NCBI GenBank assembly: GCA_963842065.1
Contig: CAWJEW010000002.1
Span: 310,001-374,000, forward strand
DNA from: CAITWD01 sp963842065
Lineage (GTDB): Bacteria > Actinomycetota > Thermoleophilia > Miltoncostaeales > Miltoncostaeaceae
Reading direction: 5' to 3'
Length of the DNA stretch: 64,000 nucleotides
Below, in pieces: positions 19,895 through 28,677 of the stretch; position 1 is the stretch's first letter; every line of letters begins with the position of its first letter. The position numbers and the translations under genes are program-made. The notes under the pieces were generated by a model that saw only the letters and a program-made list of their open reading frames with translations, did no database searches and was not told the origin of the DNA.

Positions 19895-20877
19895 CCAACG
19901 ACACGGTCCATGTCCTTGGGGCGGCGGGCTTCGCCGGCGCGCAGCTGGCCGCGCTCGTCCATGCCCATCCGCATTTCGCCCTCGGCACGGTCACCGCCCG
20001 GTCGGATGCCGGCCGCAGGCTCGTCGATCTGTATCCCGAATACCGCGTGACCGCGGTCCTGACCGAGCTTGACGTCGATGCGATCGCCCCGGGGGAGTTT
20101 GCGGCGGTCTGCTATCCGCATGCCGAGGCGTCCGAGCTGGTGGCCGAGCTCGTCGACAAGGGCGTGCGTGTGGTCGACGTCTCCGCCGACCACCGCCTGC
20201 GTGAGCCGGCGCTCTACCCCGAGGTCTACGGGTTTGCGCATGCCCGCCACGACCTGCTTGCCGACGCGGTCTACGGCCTGCCCGAGCTGCATCGCGAGGC
20301 CATTCGCACCGCGCGTTTGGTGGCCAACCCGGGATGCTTCCCGACCGCGGCGCTGCTGGCGCTCTTGCCCGTGCGCGACAACGTGATCCACGTCGTCATC
20401 GACGCCAAGAGCGGCGTCTCCGGGGCGGGGCGCACCCTGACCTCCGGCGTGCACTTCTCGTCGGTCACCGAAAACGTCACGCCCTACAAGGTCCTCACGC
20501 ATCGGCACACGCCGGAGATCGTCCAGGAGTTCGGCCAGGAGGTGCTGTTCACCCCGCATCTGGTGGCGGCCGACCGCGGTCTGCTCGCCTCCTGCTACGG
20601 GCGCTTTGTGGGCGATACGCCGCACCCGGACGACCTGCGCGCGCAGTACCGGGCCTTCTACGCCGCGCACCCGTTCGTGGAAGTCGTCGATGCCCCGCCC
20701 GGGATGCGCGCCACCCAACGCAACAACTACGCCCAGGTCTACGTCACCACCGAGCCCAGGCGGGGCCTGTTCCTCGGGTTCGGCGTGATCGACAACCTGG
20801 TCAAGGGAGCGGCCGGCCAGGCGCTGCAGAACCTGAACCTGATGGCGGGCCGCCCGGAGACCGAAGGCCTGCTGTGA
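19891..20877 (+). CDS. argC: N-acetyl-gamma-glutamyl-phosphate reductase
   Basis: This enzyme reduces N-acetylglutamyl phosphate to the semialdehyde with NADPH, step 3 of arginine synthesis. The Rossmann start VLGAAGFAGAQLA is at 8-20, and the active-site Cys is C149 in VANPGCFPTAALL. HRHTPEIVQE and the C-terminal AQVYVTTEPRRGLFLGF are also conserved. It starts inside the pheT stop (ATGA) and its own stop overlaps the argJ GTG, so pheT, argC and argJ are read as one unit. Confidence 0.95.
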   Translation: MTNDTVHVLGAAGFAGAQLAALVHAHPHFALGTVTARSDAGRRLVDLYPEYRVTAVLTELDVDAIAPGEFAAVCYPHAEASELVAELVDKGVRVVDVSADHRLREPALYPEVYGFAHARHDLLADAVYGLPELHREAIRTARLVANPGCFPTAALLALLPVRDNVIHVVIDAKSGVSGAGRTLTSGVHFSSVTENVTPYKVLTHRHTPEIVQEFGQEVLFTPHLVAADRGLLASCYGRFVGDTPHPDDLRAQYRAFYAAHPFVEVVDAPPGMRATQRNNYAQVYVTTEPRRGLFLGFGVIDNLVKGAAGQALQNLNLMAGRPETEGLL

Positions 20878-22097
20878 GCGGGTTCGCCCCGATCCTGCGC
20901 GACGACTGGCTGCACGTGCCCGCCGGGCTCGAGCTGATCCCCGACGGCACCGTGACGACCCCGGCCGGGTTCGTGGCCGCGGGGGTCGCCTGCGGTCTCA
21001 AGGGGTCCGGAGAACGCGACCTCGGCGTGTTGTCGGCGACGCGGCCGGTGGTGTCCTGGCTGCTGGACACGACCAACGCGCTCCCGTCGGCGCCGGTGCG
21101 GCTCAATCGGACCCGTGCGCGCGCCGGGTTTCAGGCGGTCGTCGTCAACGCCGGCGTCGCCAATGCGTCGACCGGATCCGGCGGCGATGACGATGCGCGC
21201 AGCATGGCGGAGCTGACCGCGGCCGAGCTCGGCCTCGCGGCCGAGCAGGTGGCCGTCTCAGGCACCGGCGTGATCGGCAAGCGGCTCGACATGCTCAAGA
21301 TCCCCGCCGCGATTCCCGTCGCGTGCGCCGAGCTCGCGGCCGACGGCGGCCAACGGTTCAACCAGGCCATCTGCACGACGGACCGGTCGCTGAAGGGCGG
21401 CGCCTTCCGGCTTACCCTGGGGGCCGGGGACGTGATGATCGGGATCGCTGCCAAGGGCGCGGGGATGATCCGGCCGACGATGGCCACGATGCTCGCCTAC
21501 GTGACGACCGACGCGGCGCTCGCACCGGAGGATCTGCGCGCGGTGACCGAACGCGCCGGCGCCGAGAGCTTCAACCGCATCAGCGTCGACGGCCAGATGA
21601 GCCCGAGCGACACGCTGTTGGTGTTTGCCAGCGGCCACGGCGCGCCCCTGGCGGACGAGGATCTGGCCGCGTTCGGCGACGCCCTGCGTGCGGTCTGCCG
21701 CTGGGCGGCCATCCAGATGGTCAAAGACGGCGAAGGCGCCGAACACGCGGTGCACCTGACCGTGCGCGCGGCCCGCGACGACGCCGAGGCGGAGTCGGTT
21801 GCACGCGCGATCGCCGATTCGCCCCTGGTCAAGACCGCGATCTTCGGCCAGGACCCCAACTGGGGGCGGATCTCCCAGGCCGTTGGCATGGCGCTGGCAC
21901 GCTCTCCCGGCGTCCCCGCCGAACTGGCCGTATGGCTGGACGGCATTCCGCTCGAGGATCCGGCCGCCGGCGCGGTCATGGAGCGGGCCGAGTACGACGT
22001 CGCGGTCGCGCTCGGACGCGGGGTCGCCGAGTACGACCTGTGGGTCTCCGACCTCACGCACGCCTACGTCACGCTGAACGCCGAGTACCACACCTAG
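20874..22097 (+). CDS. argJ: Bifunctional glutamate N-acetyltransferase/ornithine acetyltransferase
   Basis: ArgJ moves the acetyl group from N-acetylornithine to glutamate, recycling it; many also use acetyl-CoA. The frame from GTG 20874 (overlap GTGA with the argC stop) gives 407 residues. The self-cleavage site is PTMATMLAYVTTD with A204|T205, and T205 becomes the nucleophile of the beta chain. Also present are VVVNAGVANASTG, GTGVIGKRLDM, FNRISVDGQMSPSDT and the C-terminal SDLTHAYVTLNAEYHT. In relatives argB follows directly; here about 4.3 kb of accessory DNA comes between. Confidence 0.95.
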   Translation: MSGFAPILRDDWLHVPAGLELIPDGTVTTPAGFVAAGVACGLKGSGERDLGVLSATRPVVSWLLDTTNALPSAPVRLNRTRARAGFQAVVVNAGVANASTGSGGDDDARSMAELTAAELGLAAEQVAVSGTGVIGKRLDMLKIPAAIPVACAELAADGGQRFNQAICTTDRSLKGGAFRLTLGAGDVMIGIAAKGAGMIRPTMATMLAYVTTDAALAPEDLRAVTERAGAESFNRISVDGQMSPSDTLLVFASGHGAPLADEDLAAFGDALRAVCRWAAIQMVKDGEGAEHAVHLTVRAARDDAEAESVARAIADSPLVKTAIFGQDPNWGRISQAVGMALARSPGVPAELAVWLDGIPLEDPAAGAVMERAEYDVAVALGRGVAEYDLWVSDLTHAYVTLNAEYHT

Positions 22098-22282
22098 GAC
22101 GTGTCCCCTTATTCGGCGGCCGACGTGAGTGCGGCGGCCTTGCGGTTCGGGGGATGCCATCGAATGATTCGGAAACCGTGCTTGATGGCTGACCGGAGGG
22201 ACGAGTCGACACGGATCAGAGGTCTCGTCTCAGCGCCTCACGGTGCCGTCTGTGCAGGTTATGGCTGCGATCGCCGGATGGC

Positions 22283-22698
22283 TCAGCGCAGCTCGTTGAT
22301 GCGGATCAGGTTGCCCGCGGGATCGCGGAAGGCGCAGTCGCGAACCCCGTACGGCTGCTCGGTCGGCTCTTGGACGACCTCGGCGCCGCTGGCCTGCAGC
22401 CGCGCGAAGGCGCCGTCGAGGTCGGCGGTGGCCAGGATGATGCGGGCGTAGCTGCCCTTGGCCATCATCTCGACGATGGTGCGGCGCTCGTCGTCGGTAA
22501 CGCCGGGGTCGGCGGCCGGCGGCTCCAGGACGATGGACGTGTCGGGCTGGTCGGCGGGGCCGACCGTGATCCAGCGCATCCCGCCGTATCCGACGTCGTT
22601 GCGGACCTCGAAGCCGAGGGTGTCGCGATAGAAGGCCAGGGATGCGTCCGGGTCGTCATGCGGAAGGAAGGTTGCGTGAATGGTGATGTCCATGGCGC

Positions 22699-22702
<4 letters not shown>
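22283..22702 (-). CDS. VOC/glyoxalase-fold protein
   Basis: A 139-residue single-domain VOC protein: ATFLPHDDPDASLAFYRDTL, GFEVRNDVGYGGMRW and the C-terminal CAFRDPAGNLIRINE with the metal-ligand Glu. ATG 22702 overlaps the stop of the upstream araC gene (ATGA), so the two are translationally coupled; ATG 22693 is an alternative. AraC + VOC pairs are frequent in actinobacteria and are thought to act as sensor or detoxification units, but the substrate is unknown. Confidence 0.85.
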
Positions 22703-23160
<458 letters not shown>

Positions 23161-23307
23161 GTCACGTCGCGCCGAAGGTGCCTCGCGCCGCTGGCGTCCC
23201 GCCCCACTCCGCGTCCGCTCTGGCCCGGTTTGCTCCGCTTAGGTCCTCGACCTGTTCGGGCCCTGCGGTATCCGCCACTCGTCCCACGTCAACACGTCTC
23301 GTTATCA

Positions 23308-23456
23308 GGCCCTACGCGACCAGCCGTGGGTGACGGCCCCTGATTCGAGCAGTGGGCCGAGTGTTCCATTGCACGCCTGAGTGGAGCAACAGCCGTAGCC
23401 GAGAGTGCTCGAAGTTCCGCAGGCCGTGGGCGACCCGGCGGAGCTTCTCGGTAATG
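23308..23456 (+). repeat. 149-bp direct repeat, left copy
   Basis: This segment is the same as 24217-24365 (offset 909 bp) with about three mismatches. It is the end of an ISL3-type transposase gene. The two copies are direct and flank the DUF1801 gene. Confidence 0.85.
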
Positions 23457-23515
23457 CCGTGTGCACGATCTGCCCAGTGCGAGACGACTGCGCCGTGATC
23501 GCACCGCGAGTGCAC
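23308..23515 (-). pseudogene. C-terminal fragment of an ISL3-family transposase (copy 1)
   Basis: Only the last ~50 residues of the transposase remain, reading RRVAHGLRNFEHSRLRLLLH and RPTARIRGRHPRLVA. They match copy 2 at 24221-24895 almost base for base over 149 bp and then diverge at 23456. Upstream (to about 23690) are further transposase-like scraps (ASENNVLADYAYDLLKRAL) I cannot assign. No DDE core is left, so it is dead. Confidence 0.75.
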
Positions 23516-23732
23516 GCCGTCGGGTGGTGGGGCGGGAGCTGGCGCGGGCCGTGAGCGAGTGGGGCGACAGGTTGAGCGCCCGCTTCAGCAGGTCGTAGGC
23601 GTAGTCGGCGAGCACGTTGTTCTCGCTGGCGATAAACCTGTTGCGGGATTGCGATTCTGTCACCTGACTCGGTAGTGGAACCAAGACGGTGACTTCTTGC
23701 AGGATCCCACGGAAAATGTTTGATTCCGTGGA
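23457..23732. other. Mobile-element debris
   Basis: There is no intact gene here. A minus-strand frame with transposase-like composition runs from about 23684 into the ISL3 fragment and changes frame near 23515. A direct link to a family could not be made. Confidence 0.35.
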
Positions 23733-24131
23733 TTAGCTCTCGGCTGTGGACTTGTTCAGGGTCACGGCGGCGCGAACGAGCGTCTTCAACGCCTCCTCGT
23801 CGATCTTCTCGCCCTCGTGGAAGTCGATGGCACGCCTTGTGTTCCCGTCAAGACTGGAGTTGAAGAGGCCCGAAGGATCCTTCAGAGCCGCCCCTTTGGC
23901 GAAGGTCATCTTCACGACGTTCTTGTACGTCTCGCCTGTGCAGATCATTCCGTCGTGCGACCACACCGGAACCCCTCTCCACTTCCACTCCTCGACGACT
24001 TCGGGATCGGCGTCCTTGACTAAGGTGCGGAGCCGGCTGAGCATCTTGCCCCGCCAGTCGCCTAGCTCCTTGATTCTCGCGTCTATCAGCTGAGAAGGAG
24101 ACTTGCTGTTCTGCGACCCGCTCTTCTCCAT
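23733..24131 (-). CDS. DUF1801 (YdhG-like) protein
   Basis: A 132-residue protein with the DUF1801 pattern: LIDARIKELGDWRGKMLSRL, VVEEWKWRGVPVWSHDG, MICTGETYKNVVKMTFAKGA and LFNSSLDGNTRRAIDF. AGGAAGAGAAG lies before the ATG. My hand count over five 60-base lines of this region gives 59% GC, clearly below the neighbours. It is bracketed by two direct ISL3 remnants. Transfer as a mobile passenger is likely. The biochemical role of the family is not known. Confidence 0.88.
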   Translation of the reverse strand: MEKSGSQNSKSPSQLIDARIKELGDWRGKMLSRLRTLVKDADPEVVEEWKWRGVPVWSHDGMICTGETYKNVVKMTFAKGAALKDPSGLFNSSLDGNTRRAIDFHEGEKIDEEALKTLVRAAVTLNKSTAES

Positions 24132-24216
24132 GCCCGCTTCTCTTCCTTAGTCCCGAGGCTTTGATAAATGGGGGTCATCGCCACCGTGCCGATTCTACCT
24201 GGAGCTGCGGTTAACC

Positions 24217-24365
24217 GGCCCTACGCGACCAGCCGTGGGTGACGGCCCCTGATTCGAGCAGTGGGCCGAGTGTCCCATTGCACGCCTGAGTGGAGCAACA
24301 GCCGTAGCCGAGAGTGCTCGAAGTTCCGCAGGCCGTGGGCGACCCGGCGGACCTTCTCGGTGATG
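24217..24365 (+). repeat. 149-bp direct repeat, right copy
   Basis: Direct copy of 23308-23456. It is the 3' part of the longer ISL3 transposase remnant. Confidence 0.85.
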
Positions 24366-24895
24366 AGGTTCTGGGCCTCGCTCCTGGCGTTGGTGCGCCG
24401 GGTCGTGAAGTAGCTGAGGACCTGGGGCTCCCAGCGCTTGATGGTCCTCGCCAGGCGCAGGACCTCGGGGGTGCCGGCGGTCCTCGCCAGCTCGTCGAAG
24501 AAGGCGAGCTCGGCGTGGGCCTCCTCGAGGGTGGTGGCGTCGTAGATGGTCTGTAGCTGCTCCTTCGCAGCGAGGGCTCCGCCCACCTCGTCGTAGGGGT
24601 CGCCTCGCCGGAGGGCTTCCTCCAGGCGGGCGCGTTGCCTGTCGCTCAAGCGTTCCCATCCCCGGGGGAGCAGGCGGCGGATCCCGTAGCGGAGGTCCTC
24701 GATCCGCCCCCGGTGGCCCGTGGTCTCCCGCTGGACCCGTCGGCGCACGTCGTCGAGAATGGCGTGGGCCAACTTGATGGCATGGAACACGTCCACGGTC
24801 ACCGTGGTCTTCGACAGCGTGGTGGTGAGCGCCGTGAAGTAGCCGGCGTGGGGGTCGATGGCGGCCACCGCGATATCTGTGCGGAAGTGGCGGGT
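24221..24895 (-). pseudogene. ISL3-family transposase, 5'-truncated (copy 2)
   Basis: About 220 residues of the DDE_Tnp_ISL3 core remain: VAAIDPHAGYFTALTTTL, TVDVFHAIKLAHAILDDVRR, ETTGHRGRIEDLRYGIRRLL, LARTIKRWEPQVLSYFTTRR, NARSEAQNLITEKVRRVAHG and NFEHSRLRLLLHSG. The N-terminal zinc-finger, HTH and first catalytic block are missing. The sequence breaks off near 24895, exactly where a TetR gene begins on the other strand. Not functional alone. Confidence 0.8.
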
Positions 24896-24909
24896 GCGGG
24901 CGGCGGCGC

Positions 24910-25497
24910 ATCACCGAGGCGGCTGTCGACCTGCACGGGTCGGTGGGGCCGGCGCGCACAACCATGAGCGCGGTGGCCGAGCGGGCAGGCGTGCAGCGCC
25001 ACACCGTCTACCGCCACTTCCCCACAGAGCTCGAGCTGTTCGGGGCCTGCTCGGCGCACTACCTCGCTGCGAACCCGTGGCCCGACCCGGAGCCCTGGCG
25101 CGCGATCAGCGACCCACGCCAGCGGCTCGCAAAGGCACTCGACGACCTCTACGCCTACTACGAGCGCACCGAACCGATGTTCAGCAACGTCCTGCGCGAC
25201 GCCGAGCTCGTCGAGGCCCTCGGCCCGACCCTGGTGCCGTTGCAGGACTACCTGGCCGAAGCGGCCGGGATTCTGGCCGTCGGCTGGCCCACCCGCGGCC
25301 GCAGGCGGCGCGTACTCACCGCCGCCGTGCACCATGCCATCGACTTCCAGACCTGGCGCTCGCTCACCGCCAACAAACGCATCGACCGAACCGAAGCGGT
25401 CGAACTCGTCACCGCACTCATCGAATCCGCGGCCGCTCCACGACGTCGCGCGGCCCCCGAACAACTCGACTCGGACCTGAAGGGACCCGTTCCCTGA
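24910..25497 (+). CDS. TetR-family regulator, 5' end at an ISL3 junction
   Basis: The frame reads RITEAAVDLHGSVGPARTTM, SAVAERAGVQRHTVYRHFP and a normal TetR C-terminal domain (DPRQRLAKALDDLYAYYERT onward) to 25497. The TetR-like text begins at about 24905, directly after the ISL3 break, and has no ATG/GTG before helix 1 except the GTG at 24943, which lies inside the domain. So the first few residues and the promoter are probably lost, or it now starts at GTG 24943 as a 184-residue protein without full helix 1. The original target is unknown. Confidence 0.7.
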   Translation: MTEAAVDLHGSVGPARTTMSAVAERAGVQRHTVYRHFPTELELFGACSAHYLAANPWPDPEPWRAISDPRQRLAKALDDLYAYYERTEPMFSNVLRDAELVEALGPTLVPLQDYLAEAAGILAVGWPTRGRRRRVLTAAVHHAIDFQTWRSLTANKRIDRTEAVELVTALIESAAAPRRRAAPEQLDSDLKGPVP

Positions 25498-25542
25498 CAA
25501 CGAACCCCGTCGGCATCTGTCATCAAGCTGGGAGTGGTGCCG

Positions 25543-26355
25543 ATGGCTCTCGCGCCGTGGATCGTTTCCGACGAAGGGTGGCGGCTGGTCGGGCCGTTGT
25601 TGCCGAGGAAGGAACGGAGGTTTCGGTATCCCGGTCGTAAGCGGTTGCCGGATCGGGAGGCTCTGCAGGGAATCTTGTTCGTGCGGCACACCGGGATTGC
25701 GTGGCGGCATCTGCCGCTCGAGCTCGGCTTCGGCTCCGGAGCGACCTGCTACCGGCGTGTGAATGACTGGCAGCGGGCGGGCGTGTGGCACCGGCTGCAC
25801 GAGTTGCTGCTTGCGCGGCTGCGAGCCGCCGGTGAGATCGAGTGGTCACGGGCCGTCGCTGACTCGAGCCACGTGCAGGCGAGGTACGGGGGCTCCGAAA
25901 CGGGCCCGAGCCCGGTCGATAGAGCCAGGAACGGGTCGAAGCACGACCTCCTCGTCGACGCGACCGGGATCCCGCTCGCCTGGAAGGTCACTGGCGGCAA
26001 CCGCCACGACGTCACCCAACTGATCCCGCTGATCGACGCGGTGCGGCCGGTTCGGGGCATGGTCGGCCGACCGCGCCACCGACCTGACGGGGTCACCGCC
26101 GACCGCGATAATGACCACGACAAGTACCGGCGGCAGCTTCGCCAGCGTGGGATCGAGCCCGAGATCGCACGGCGTCAGACCGACCACGGCTCCGGCCTCG
26201 GACGGTACCGCTGGGTCGTCGAGCGCACCTTCGCCTGGCTCCACCAGTTCAAACGACTCCTCGTCCGCTACGGCCAACGCGCCGAGATCCACGAGGCCTT
26301 CGTCGCCCTCGGCCGCTGCCTCGTCTGCTTCAGGAGGCTCCGCCGCTCATTCTGA
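25543..26355 (+). mobile_element. IS5-family insertion sequence transposase
   Basis: A 270-residue DDE transposase: ILFVRHTGIAWRHLPLELGF, VADSSHVQARYGG (first Asp), GVTADRDNDHDKYRRQLRQR (second Asp) and GRYRWVVERTFAWLHQFKRL (Glu, the Y-R-E signature of IS5). All three catalytic residues are present and the frame is complete. GGAG precedes ATG 25543. I could not find convincing terminal inverted repeats between 25498 and 26400, so the element ends are not set. It is the last part of the island before argB. Confidence 0.85.
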
Positions 26356-26417
26356 TTCGAGCTCTTCGGAGACACGTCCAAGGCGCCGCCGCGGGCCGAC
26401 GCGCGCGGGCCGGCGAT

Positions 26418-26446
26418 CGACGCCGGGGCCCGTCGCGCGATAATCT
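26418..26446 (+). promoter_or_regulatory. Candidate argB promoter
   Basis: TCGACG (26418-26423), 17 bases, TAATCT (26441-26446), then 10 bases to the argB ATG with no ribosome site. This would give a nearly leaderless transcript. It would allow argB-argD expression although the island cuts the argCJ transcript. Confidence 0.5.
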
Positions 26447-26456
26447 CCCGCACCGA

Positions 26457-27347
26457 ATGGATATCGTGCATCCCGCAACATCCGACTCCGGCTCCGAGGA
26501 CACCACGACCCGGGTGGCCGTCCTCCTGGAGGCCCTGCCGTACATCCGCGATTTCGCGGGTGCGACGGTCGTGGTCAAGTACGGGGGCGCCGCCATGGTT
26601 GCGCCGGAGCTCAAGGCGTCGTTCGCTCGGGACATCGCGCTGCTCAAACTCGTCGGCATGAATCCGGTCGTCGTCCACGGTGGTGGTCCGGACATCTCGC
26701 GCTATTCCGACCTGCTCGGGATCGATGTGCGCTTTGTCGATGGGCTGCGGGTGACCGACAAGCGCACGATGGAGCTCGCCAAGATGGTGCTCGTCGGCAA
26801 GGTCAACAAGGAGATCGTGGCCCAACTGCACGTGGCCGGCGTCGCTGCTGTGGGCCTGGCGGGCGATGATGGCCAGCTCATCCGGGCCAGCAAGCAGATG
26901 CCCAAGGGTCACGACATCGGGTTCGTGGGCAAGGTCGACCATGTCGACCCGACCGTGCTCGAGCGGCTTTCGGACTTCGTCCCGGTCGTCGCCTCGGTGG
27001 GGGTCGACGACGCCGGGCAGAGCTACAACATCAACGCCGATAGCGTCGCCGCGAGTCTCGCCGGCGCGCTGCGGGCGCGCAAGGTGCTGTTTCTGACCGA
27101 CGTCACGGGGCTGCTCGCCGACGCGGACGATCCGGACTCGCTGATCTCCGAATGCACCCTGGGTGAGCTCAATGCCCTCTTGGGGGCCGGGGCGATCGGC
27201 GGCGGAATGCTGCCCAAGCTGACCGCGGTGCGGGACGCGCTCACCCACGGAGTCGGCGCAGCACACATCGTCGATGGCCGGGTGGAGCACTCGGTGCTGA
27301 TCGAACTGTTCACCGAGGCCGGCATCGGCACCAAGATCACGCCGTGA
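26457..27347 (+). CDS. argB: Acetylglutamate kinase
   Basis: This enzyme phosphorylates N-acetylglutamate, step 2 of arginine synthesis. Amino-acid kinase motifs: TVVVKYGGAAM, PVVVHGGGPDISRYSDLLGI, the substrate segment FVDGLRVTDKRTMELAKMVL, NINADSVAASLAGALRARKV and LLGAGAIGGGMLPKL. It is 296 residues long. The short N-terminal tail before LLEALPYIRDF resembles arginine-inhibited enzymes, so feedback control is plausible. The stop overlaps the argD start (GTGA). Confidence 0.95.
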   Translation: MDIVHPATSDSGSEDTTTRVAVLLEALPYIRDFAGATVVVKYGGAAMVAPELKASFARDIALLKLVGMNPVVVHGGGPDISRYSDLLGIDVRFVDGLRVTDKRTMELAKMVLVGKVNKEIVAQLHVAGVAAVGLAGDDGQLIRASKQMPKGHDIGFVGKVDHVDPTVLERLSDFVPVVASVGVDDAGQSYNINADSVAASLAGALRARKVLFLTDVTGLLADADDPDSLISECTLGELNALLGAGAIGGGMLPKLTAVRDALTHGVGAAHIVDGRVEHSVLIELFTEAGIGTKITP

Positions 27348-28519
27348 CACAGCCCTCGTGGATGGTGCGCGAGCAGGCGGCCTTGATGGCCAACTATCGT
27401 CGCCAGCCGGTGCTGTTCGCCCATGGCGCGGGCGCGTTGCTGTACACCGCCGAGGGGCGGCGCTACGTCGACTGCATGGCCGGGATCTCGATGATCAACG
27501 TCGGTCACTGCCACCCGGACGTCGTTGAGGCGATCTGCACTCAGGCTGGCCGCCTGATCAACGTGTCGAACCTCTACTACACCGAACCCATGCTCGAGTT
27601 GGCGGAGTGGATCCGCGACCACGCCATGGGCGGTCGGGTGTTCTTTTGCAACTCGGGAGCAGAGGCCAACGAGGCCGCGCTCAAGCTCGCGCGCAAACAC
27701 GGCGGCCCCGGACGGCCGGAGGTGGTCGCCCTCGAGCACGGGTTTCACGGCCGCACCTACGGCGCGCTGACCCTGACCGGGCAGCCCGACAAGCAGGTCG
27801 CCTTCCTGCCGCTGGTGCCCGACGTCCACCACGTGGGCCGCAACGATCTCGAAGCGCTCGAAGATGCCGTGGGTCCTCGCACATGCGCGATCTTCCTGGA
27901 GATCGTCCAGGGCGAGGTCGGCGTGCACCCGATCTCGCCCGAGATGCTCGCGCTCGCCCGTGAGCTCGCCGACCGCCACGGGGCGCTGTTGGTCATCGAC
28001 GAGATCCAGACCGGTCTGTCGCGCACCGGCCCCTTGTTCGCCTACCAGGACGCAGGCATCGAGCCCGACGTCATGTGCCTGGCCAAGAGCCTCGGTGGCG
28101 GCGTGCCGATCGGCGCGATCACCGCCCGCCCGGGGATCGACGCCACGTTTGCGCCCAGTGACCATGGCTCGACGTTCGCCGGCAGCCCGCTGGCGTGCGC
28201 CGCCGGCCTCGCCAGCTGCCACGTGCTCGCCGATCCGGCACTGCAGGCCGGGGTGCGTGCCAAGGGCGCGCAGTTGCTGACGGGCCTCCAGGGGCTGGTG
28301 GAGGACGGCCTGGCCGTCGAAGCGCGAGGACGCGGCCTGATGTGCGCCATCGATCTGCCCCAACCGCGGGCGGCCGAGGTCACCGCAGCCATGCTCGACG
28401 CGGGCTACCTGATCAACAACACCTCGGCGCAGACCTTGCGCTTTCTGCCGCCACTCGTGATCGAGGACGAAGATCTCGCCGGGCTGGTCGCAGCGCTGCG
28501 GGCGGTGCTTGTGGCCTGA
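27344..28519 (+). CDS. argD: Acetylornithine aminotransferase
   Basis: A class III PLP aminotransferase, 391 residues. PLP Lys K248 lies in DVMCLAKSLGGGVPIGA, and the substrate and cofactor motifs FFCNSGAEANEAALKLARKH, EHGFHGRTYGALTLTG and LLVIDEIQTGLSRTG are intact. It makes N-acetylornithine from the semialdehyde. The GTG at 27344 overlaps the argB stop. argF and argR, which follow argD in many actinobacteria, are absent here. Confidence 0.95.
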   Translation: MTQPSWMVREQAALMANYRRQPVLFAHGAGALLYTAEGRRYVDCMAGISMINVGHCHPDVVEAICTQAGRLINVSNLYYTEPMLELAEWIRDHAMGGRVFFCNSGAEANEAALKLARKHGGPGRPEVVALEHGFHGRTYGALTLTGQPDKQVAFLPLVPDVHHVGRNDLEALEDAVGPRTCAIFLEIVQGEVGVHPISPEMLALARELADRHGALLVIDEIQTGLSRTGPLFAYQDAGIEPDVMCLAKSLGGGVPIGAITARPGIDATFAPSDHGSTFAGSPLACAAGLASCHVLADPALQAGVRAKGAQLLTGLQGLVEDGLAVEARGRGLMCAIDLPQPRAAEVTAAMLDAGYLINNTSAQTLRFLPPLVIEDEDLAGLVAALRAVLVA

Positions 28520-28523
28520 CTGC

Positions 28524-28540
28524 GCCGCCGCGTCGGCGGC
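28524..28540 (+). terminator. Terminator-like hairpin after argD
   Basis: GCCGCCG-CGT-CGGCGGC, a perfect 7-bp stem 4 bases after the argD stop, no T tract. It would end the argB-argD transcript before the ABC exporter genes. Confidence 0.5.
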
Positions 28541-28677
28541 CGGCGTGTCAGAGTAGAGGCCCCCGGGGCCGCCACGGGCGGCGCCATGTCGGTGAGTCGT
28601 CACTCACCGTTCGCTGCCACCACAGCCCCCGGGCCGGACGGCCCGCGGTGGCGCACGCACACGCAAGGAGCGGTTCA

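Noticed and set aside
20334..20873. 180-codon extension upstream of argJ in the same frame
   Set aside because: It lies over argC in another frame and reads as Arg/Pro-rich noise; argJ starts at GTG 20874.
22101..22282. Possible small gene after argJ
   Set aside because: Text has no protein character and overlaps the convergent VOC gene end.
25498..26456. Terminal inverted repeats and target duplication of the IS5-family element
   Set aside because: I compared both flanks by eye and found no convincing pair; the ends may have been eroded.
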